From Neurospora crassa OR74A (taxonomy: Eukaryota; Ascomycota; Sordariomycetes; Sordariales; Sordariaceae): 64,000 nucleotides of DNA. Below the pieces are notes generated by a model that ran no database searches, was not told the origin of the DNA, and was given only the letters and a program-made list of their open reading frames with translations. This document shows positions 57,279 to 64,000 of this stretch, one piece after another (position 1 is the stretch's first letter; every line of letters starts with the position of its first letter). The position numbers were made by a program, and so were the translations under genes. The stretch lies in contig NC_026502.1 in assembly GCF_000182925.2 (NCBI RefSeq), forward strand, positions 930,001 to 994,000. Direction: 5' to 3'.

Positions 57279-60200
57279 TTACTCGGTAGTGTCCATAGCA
57301 TCTCCGCCCGTCGCCGCCTCCGCTCCGGCAATATCACCAACAGCAGGCGTCACTTCCTCGACCTTGCCGCGAATCTCTGCCCTCCTGTCCTCCATCCACT
57401 TCTCAATCTTAGCCTTCAGTTCCGTATCCGGAATGACATCATCAATAGTCATGGGCTGTCTCGTGAACGGGTCTTTCGGGTCACTGAGCAAGTGCTGCAC
57501 GATAGTCGACCGATCGACAACGTGCTTGCTGGGTAGAATCACCGGGTCCTTCATCAAGTCGCCCATGATGGGGTCTTCGAACTCGGGCGGTGCGTCGCCA
57601 AAGTCGAGATCAGCCTGGTCGACGATGGCCTTGGCCTCTTCGAAGCATTTGCACAACACCTCCCACGCGTGCATCTCGGTAGGATTCTTGAGTGCCTTTG
57701 AGCGAAGAATGTTGGTGGCAGACGCCATGGTCTCAGGCTTGTAGGATCTGCCGTCTGCAGCAACGGCCTCGACAAAGGCAGGCGAGGAACCCAAGTTCAG
57801 GTAGATGTCCACGAGCTGCGGTAGCAGAATCTTGGGGTTGAAGCCATACTTGTCGGGGTTCTCAACCTTCAACGTCCGGCTCTTAGGACCGGTGAGGAGG
57901 TCAAGGTTGAAATCGAGCATACCGGCCAGGCGGTGAACGATTTCTGGCATGGTGAAGGACTCAGCCAGGGTTTGGGTGAAGAGCTTCATCATGCCGACTG
58001 TCTCGTTCGCAAGCTGCATATAGGAACTGGCCTTGTTTTCCGCGTCGTGTAAATCGCTCTCCATCTTTTCGCGATCCTCTTGCGAAAGACTGGGGTCCTT
58101 TAGCTTTTGCTGGAAGTCATGGATCTTGGGGAAGTTGCTCAATGCTTCATCCAGAACGTATGTTGCATCGTTCATGAGAAGATTGACAAAACGAACGAAG
58201 AAGTCGCGGTCCACCCTAGGTCGAGTTAGTCGGATTCAGCAAAGAGATCGTAGGACAAAACATATACTGACCTGCTGGACTCTGTCAACTGCTTCTTGTA
58301 ATGGTCATTGGTCCAGACGCACTTGATAACCTGGAAGATCTCAAAACGTATGTTGAACTTTTCGTAGAACGCGGAACTGGTACCATTCGACTCGCACTCA
58401 ATATAGTACTTCATCACAGCATGTAGCAGGTAGTCATTCGCGAACTTGGTGCCGGTAAGGATGTCGCCAAGAATGCCCTTTTTAAGATGGTATGCCGGCC
58501 AGGTGCCCTGATAAAGGAGGGTAACCAGCGACGATTTCAAGTACGGGTTCTTGATGTACTCGGAGGATTCCAGAAACGTTATGCATAGAGCAACGACCTC
58601 GTCACCAATGGCCGAGACCATGACCTCTGGCCTATGGCGGAAGGTGAACTTCAAGTTATCAACAATTACCTGCAGAACATACTCGGGAAGACACCTGAAA
58701 GCTTCTGGCTGAGTTTCAGGCAGCGGAAGGCTGATTTTCTTCCATGGGACGTAGTCGGACTGACTGGCTACTCGCAGTAGCCACACAATCGTGTACTTCA
58801 TGAACTGTAGTGACCGCGTTTGCAGCGTCTTGTCGGTCATAATGCCTTCGATGGCAAATTTGGCCGACATGGCGCTCTCCAGCATCTTGATCAGTCTCCT
58901 CTGCGCCGCCTCTAGCATAGGTACTCGTTCCGGATGATTGGCGACAATGTTGGGACGGTCAGCCTCCATAAGGGTCAAGTTCTTTTGGAAATGCTTAATT
59001 TGCTTGTCAAGTTCCTTTAGCTTGTTTTGGGTGGCTTCGGTGCCATACTGATGTGCCGCCAAAGCGAGGAAGAAGACCTCTGTTATAAAGTTGTTCTCCC
59101 CTTCGAGTTTTGTAGAGTAAAACGCGTCCGAGTGCTCTTGGTCAGCGTTGAGCTTGGTCTCTTCCTTGATGTCCAATCTGGGCTTCCGCCTGAAGTAGTC
59201 GACCTGAATACGGTCAATCTTGGTAAAGGAGTTATCCATGAAAGGCTTGCATAGATTGTCGAGGACGACAGTGACATTGACCATGAAGCCGTCCGACGAA
59301 ACGGTCTTGGGGTCGACATAAGTGGCTGTGCGCTTATGGTTGACATTCATGATGTAGGCGAACCAGTCCAGGAGCTTGTTTCTCGAGCTAGTGCTTGCTC
59401 GTATGAAGGCATTAGCTATCGTCGTCAAGTGTTCCTGATGGGCAGCCAACGTCATTTGTAACGATTGTTGGGTTGTGCCAATTCGGCCCTTGTCAAGAGT
59501 CCTTGGTGCGGCAAAGTCGTAACTGGCCGCCTCTGGGTGTAAGGGCGACAGGCGGAAGAATGGCCCGAGCAGCGTGAACCGTTCAATGTTGGGGGCTGAT
59601 TGCGCCATAAGGAAAGTAGGGTGTTCCGCCAAAGCGTTCACGAGAGCCGGATATCTCGAGTATGTGAAGAGGGCCTGTGAGGTTCCAACGTCAACGCTCA
59701 GCACAATTCGTTCAAGTCGCTTGTCAAACTCACCTGGACGTGCGGCTGATAATCGCCGTTCATGTTTTTGGTAGACAGCGCTGTGCTGATTTCCACCATG
59801 GCCTTGGTGAAGAGAGGTACAATGCTATCGTCGTCCTCGATCCGTGTCATGGCCTCGTTGTAAAACTCGATGTCGAGGCCTTCTTCCTTCGCAACACCTT
59901 CCAAAATGTAGGGGACTATGGTATCGTGCTTTGGGTTTGGTTCTCGACTTTTCAAATTTGGATCATGTCAGCTAGAGCAAACTGTAAAGAGGACACGGGG
60001 GATAAATACCCAAACATCTCGGGCATAGTAACGGCGAAGATGCAGTTCGAGAAGCACAAGCGCTTGGCCTCCTTGAGGGCTTCTTCCTTCTCAGGAGTCG
60101 ACGCCCTCAATATCCTATATCTGGTGACCCGCTTCCAGCATGCCAGGAAGTATTCGAATAGGGGCTTGTGCGGCGGATAGATCCTTCCGGCCTCCATAAC

Positions 60201-60764
60201 GGCCTCTTGAAATCGGTCGATCGACAGCAAGGGCTCCTGATACTCGCCCCGAATTTCCTGGCTGAGTTCTGGCAGAAAGGTCAAGTTATGGCCACTGCTA
60301 TCGAAGGTCTGGTTCGGATCGAGAGACACGCGAAGGATGCTGGTGAGTAGCTTGTCGGTCCATTCCTCGAGCGTCTGTTCCCTGTATTGCTTTCGCGGTG
60401 CTGGTGGGCATGGAATATCATCAATATTTGAAAGGGATCTTTCTCTCTTTCGGGAAGCGGAACTACCTGGTGGTGGCTCTGGCACATCTCGTGACGCCGG
60501 CTTGATTATCGACCTTGGCTGAACTCGCGGTGCCTTGTCTTCGATCTTTGACGAACTCGCCGCCGCCGCCGCCGCCGCCACAGCAGCAGCAGCGGGAGGG
60601 GTTTCGGTGCCAGGCTGAGGCGTGGAAGAGGACGCAGCTGGCGATGTAGTAGAAGCGACATTGGGGCCACCGAGCTTAGCCAGTCGTCGGGCACGGATCT
60701 GCTCCATCGTCTCTTTATCAGGCGCATCCGGCGTGGCCGCCGGCTGTTGCTGATTCGGATCCAT
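57279..60764 (-). CDS. UFD2: Ufd2 ubiquitin chain elongation factor (U-box E4)
   Basis: Four exons (60764-60010, 59947-59734, 59674-58272, 58215-57279) give 1102 residues. Residues 1-130 are disordered with an Ala run (about 58-70). The large Ufd2 core of armadillo-like helices fills 150-990. The U-box lies at 1002-1071 (EFEDPIMGDLMKDPVILPSK onward to EKWMEDRR). Ufd2 extends short ubiquitin chains made by another ligase and passes substrates from Cdc48 to the proteasome shuttles Rad23 and Dsk2. Introns of 62, 59 and 56 nt keep frame; intron 1 has a less usual GTATTT donor and intron 3 GTCAGT, both with CTGAC or CTAAC type branch sites. Length is near the usual 960-1200 of the family. The short Ala and Ser/Thr runs at the N-terminus are the most variable part. 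Confidence 0.96.
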
Positions 60765-62205
60765 CTTGTCGTCGTCGTTGGGCGAAGAGGAAAGGGATTA
60801 AGGATGTACGGATATTGTGATTATCGTGACGGAGAGAGCCTAAGGAGAAGAAGGGCTCAAGCTGGCGGTGACGACGTAAAGCTGGATGTGCGTTGGGAGG
60901 TTGAGGCGAAGGATGAGGAGAAGGAGGATGGAGGTGACTGTCCGAAGCTGGAGGTTGTCTTCGGCTGCGGGTGCTCAAGGTTGGTACTTCGCTCTTGAGC
61001 TAACCACAGTAGTATGTGATAGTGCGGGTGCCAAAGTTAGGTAGTAATAAGGAATGACTCTAGCATACTCTAGCGGAAAGCCCTCGGATAGTGATCAGGA
61101 GGAAGTAGCAATTCCCATGCACCTTTTGCGCTGACAAGATTACGTTGACATCTGTGAATGTGACGTGGAGCCTGCCTGCCCCGAACAAGCCTACTGCATG
61201 GAGCTCCTGGAGTTCACAGGTTGGCGGGGTATTTCGGGACGTTACTTACATTTAGTGCTTTTGGCGGGACATGATTTACTGCACTGTAGGCAATACTGGT
61301 TCGATTGTTAGCTCCCGCGGGTCTTTGGATCAACTTCCCGTCCCTATAGCTACCTCTTAGACTATGCGTTTTCAGACTGGGAATATGCTTCCATTTCTCC
61401 AAAATGAAAGAGAACGAATTGGATCTTGTTCATGCCTTTCATTCAGTCCTTGTACGGTTTGGGACAATTCGGAAGACGGGAGATCTCGTCCAGTGTACCA
61501 GGAGTACCTCTAGGTACCAAGCTAACAAACAAACCAGCACCATTGTACTACATATGTAGTCTACCATAAGGGGTACTTCTATGTAGAGGTAACCTCGCAA
61601 CCTAATGAAGCAGAAACGGGCTGAATGACAAGAAGATGATAACTAATTCTTCGTTGGCGTTTTTCATGGAAGGACCCTAGAATCACTAGTATAACGCTGG
61701 ATGTGACAGTGACTTTCCTTCGCCGTAAATGCGGAATGCAGCTGTCATTGTTCAACTCATCTACATGAATAGGTAAGAAGATTACGGGGAGCCAACAAAG
61801 TCAAAGCATTCTAGATACTTTGAAAGCCGTCTTGTCCAAAACACCATGGGAAACAGACCTAGACCATGTAGCCGTTCTTTCAGTTGCTATTAGCTCTTTC
61901 AAGCGTGCCAAATTCCAACACAGAGGTTTGATTCGTCTCCTATATTCTTTGGTCTATAGGCTATCTAAGCTTTAGACCAAGGCCCGACGTTGCAATAAGA
62001 CAACCTCCAAGTGCTTTCCCGATCCATCCCAAACGCCAACATACAAAACCTATGCATACCCGTTCTTCTCCTTCAGACCATTATGGTATGTTTCCAAAAC
62101 CAACAGACACTGTTACTTCCGTTCGGGACGGCTCAGACACTGAGGCACAGCAGCAGAAATATATGACCCCAGTGTCTGCCCCAGGAAGGCGAACCCAAAC
62201 ATCCA
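60765..62205. other. intergenic: UFD2 promoter and 3' region of the RING/TRAF gene
   Basis: No supported gene in 1.4 kb. Short GGTAC/TACC-like repeats lie near 61505-61520. Nothing else stands out. Confidence 0.45.
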
Positions 62206-64000
62206 TCAAAGTCGAGGTGGATTCTCACCCCTCCCCACGCTACTCCTCCTCAACGGCGGGATATCACTGGTATTGAGATACCTCCCTCTCGCACTCTCTC
62301 CATCACCATTTCTGCTACTCTGCTGTGTCTGTGTAGCCGTCCTTGACGAGTTGGAAGCACCAGCCGCCGCCGCATTCGTCCTGCCTCTCCCCTCCTCGTT
62401 ATTACCACCAGTACCGCCACTGCCGCCACCACTGCCACCACCACTAGCAGAAATATTTGATCTCGTAGTCCCGGGCGTTGACCCAGAGCCATTTTGCTGT
62501 CCGCGACTTTGCCTTTGCATGCTCATCAACCACGTAGTATGCATTCCTAATACTCCCACTTTACTCCCAAGCTCGGCGATTTGTTCATTCATCCTCATCG
62601 TATCATTGACCAGCCTCATTGTGTGTCTCCCGTCAAGCTCCACCATCATCTTGCGCAAGTCTTCAATCTTGGCCTCCATGGCCTCAAACTGGGAAAGCAT
62701 GTAATCCTCTGGTGACTCCCACGGCCCGTCGCCACTGTTGTGTGCCCACGGGGCCGGGGGTGCATCCGCCGCCATCGCTGCCGCCGCCGCTTGTGGGCTA
62801 CTGTAGTTGCTGTCATTGTGGTGGTTGTTTTCTTGGTCGAAAGTTTCAAAGAGGTCATCCAGCGTGATGTTGTGATTGGCCTCGTCGATGTCTGCGTAGC
62901 CTGACGTGGCCGACTGCATACGGTTCAAGTTGTTGAGGGCATCAGCGGTTAGGCCTGACGATGGCGGCGCTGCTCTGGTGAATGCAGATGACTCCCGTAC
63001 CCCACTGCTGCCAGCACCACCACCACCACCACTACCACCACCATATCTTTCCAGATGTCGTGTTCGTCCGTCTAGAGCGTCTAGTCGTCCCTTCAACTCA
63101 TTGATAATCTTGTGGTCTTCCTCCCGCGCCTGCATGAGATTCGCAATCGCCTCATAGATGCACCCGTTCTTGAGATGCTCCTCGATATCTTTCCTCCGCG
63201 CAACCTGTTTGCACCCAGCGCTCCGGAACTGGCAGTGTGTTTCGACCTCGCGGCAGTCAGTCGCAATGTGCTTGGCCAGACGGTGGCGGACGAGGACAGC
63301 GTCGCAGTGCGGGCACTCGGCTTCTTGTCCCGTACACTCTTGGTCGTAGTGCCTCTCGAGGTCGTTGAAAGTAATGGCCATCTCGCAGTAGGGACAGGGC
63401 GTAACGTAATGGAGACACCCGTTCTCGGGGCGCGCGTCTTTCCGGCAGATCATCTCGTCGCAATGATGGTCGGGGCAGCGAACAAGGGTTTGTCCGCAAT
63501 AACGTTCGACGTGTGCGTATAGAAGCTCCCGCGAGCAAACATGATCGCAGCCGCTATTTGGACACTTGACTTTGAGACGGTCGAGCTGGTCGAGTATTAC
63601 GCGGGTTCGGGTCTGGCTAATGTCTCGGCTGATGTCGAGGGGTCGGCGGTCAATAGGGCATACGTGCTGGGTCTCGAGAGCGCGGTCGAGGCACGAGGCG
63701 CAAAAGGTGTGACCACACGTCTTGGTCGTCATGGGCATGAAGAAGGGCGTGTGGCAGATGGGACATAACAAAGCCTCGTCGATCTGTTGGGCATAGTCGA
63801 GCGCCTGGTAGTCGATTCCAGATTGAGACTGATGGTGCGTATGACCCCGTGAAGGGACTTGATACGGGCCGTAATCGGCAACTGAGCTGCGTCTGGAGCC
63901 GCCCGGGGACGAGGCAGGAGAACCGTAGATAGTAGAGGGGACCCCGGAGCCGAAAATCCGGCGTGCGTCAGCTCGCGAGGAGAGCGTAGGGGCTGCTACT
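62206..64000 (-). CDS. RING and TRAF-type zinc finger protein (5' end outside window)
   Basis: The frame is open to the right edge, so the start lies beyond 64000; about 598 residues are visible. After a Ser/Gly-rich segment comes a RING finger (CPICHTPFF..., CGHTFCASCL, CPIDRR) at about 63772-63640, whose last ligand is Asp, as in TRAF-type RINGs. TRAF-type zinc fingers follow (CPNSGCDHVC, CPYCEMAITFNDLERHYDQ, CPHCDAVLVRHRLAKHI, CQFRSAGCKQVARRKDIEEHL). Then come a coiled-coil stretch, poly-Gly and Asn/Ser-rich regions, and a second helical stretch (EAMEAKIEDLRKMMVELDG). No MATH domain is seen at the end. RING/TRAF fingers suggest an E3 ubiquitin ligase; the targets are unknown. Long Gly/Ser runs make the C-terminus variable. 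Confidence 0.88.
   Translation of the reverse strand, partial: VAAPTLSSRADARRIFGSGVPSTIYGSPASSPGGSRRSSVADYGPYQVPSRGHTHHQSQSGIDYQALDYAQQIDEALLCPICHTPFFMPMTTKTCGHTFCASCLDRALETQHVCPIDRRPLDISRDISQTRTRVILDQLDRLKVKCPNSGCDHVCSRELLYAHVERYCGQTLVRCPDHHCDEMICRKDARPENGCLHYVTPCPYCEMAITFNDLERHYDQECTGQEAECPHCDAVLVRHRLAKHIATDCREVETHCQFRSAGCKQVARRKDIEEHLKNGCIYEAIANLMQAREEDHKIINELKGRLDALDGRTRHLERYGGGSGGGGGAGSSGVRESSAFTRAAPPSSGLTADALNNLNRMQSATSGYADIDEANHNITLDDLFETFDQENNHHNDSNYSSPQAAAAAMAADAPPAPWAHNSGDGPWESPEDYMLSQFEAMEAKIEDLRKMMVELDGRHTMRLVNDTMRMNEQIAELGSKVGVLGMHTTWLMSMQRQSRGQQNGSGSTPGTTRSNISASGGGSGGGSGGTGGNNEEGRGRTNAAAAGASNSSRTATQTQQSSRNGDGESARGRYLNTSDIPPLRRSSVGRGENPPRL

Noticed and set aside
15484-60764. RQC1, YME1 and UFD2 as a protein quality control gene cluster
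   Set aside because: They are tens of kilobases apart among unrelated housekeeping genes and act in different compartments; chance is the simplest explanation.
1-64000. tRNA, rRNA, transposon remnants, RIP-mutated repeats and CRISPR arrays
   Set aside because: Both strands were scanned by eye; no cloverleaf with a GGTTCGAATCC-type T-arm, no terminal repeats, no transposase or reverse transcriptase frame and no spaced repeats were seen. A tRNAscan or RepeatMasker run would be decisive.

Overview
The window is nuclear DNA of a filamentous ascomycete, most likely a sordariomycete of the Neurospora/Sordaria type. This rests on what the genes show: short introns (mostly 45-180 nt) with GT..AG ends and CTAAC/CTGAC branch sites, long gene-free stretches between genes, frequent TACC/GGTA microsatellites, and Pezizomycotina-type genes such as a CAP20-like perilipin and a UstYa-family protein. 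The species cannot be named from the sequence alone. I found no tRNA, rRNA, transposon or CRISPR array.

Layout. 0.9-3.4 kb: a two-gene, divergently transcribed locus. On the minus strand is a five-exon UstYa/DUF3328 membrane protein with two HxxHC motifs. On the plus strand is a small secreted precursor made of Kex2 (Lys-Arg) separated, almost perfectly repeated 11-residue peptides. Together they look like a minimal dikaritin-type ribosomal peptide (RiPP) locus, and this is the main discovery candidate. 4.2-13.5 kb: an SCP-x type thiolase, a CAP20/perilipin-like lipid droplet protein and a pirin. 14.0-25.0 kb: an Atx1 copper chaperone, the ribosome quality control factor Rqc1/TCF25, the mRNP protein Scd6/LSM14, and the box C/D snoRNP assembly factor Bcd1, whose Gly-Arg-rich tail seems cut off by a one-base frameshift. 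25.0-29.8 kb: a long gene-free interval.

29.8-46 kb: a DENN-domain protein, the Mtr4 exosome helicase, the Tsc13 enoyl reductase (divergent from Mtr4), a BLOC1S1/GCN5L1-like protein, and the leucine-rich RAM pathway protein Sog2. 46-49.4 kb: gene-free. 49.4-64 kb: the mitochondrial i-AAA protease Yme1, the origin recognition subunit Orc6, a Gre2-like NADPH reductase, the ubiquitin chain elongation factor Ufd2 and, running off the right end, a RING/TRAF-type zinc finger protein.

Apart from the RiPP-like pair, the genes are single-copy housekeeping genes, each with its own promoter. Several share divergent promoter regions: Rqc1/Scd6, Mtr4/Tsc13 and Yme1/Orc6. Exon coordinates were worked out by hand from splice sites, branch points and reading frame; every multi-exon model given here keeps frame to its stop codon.
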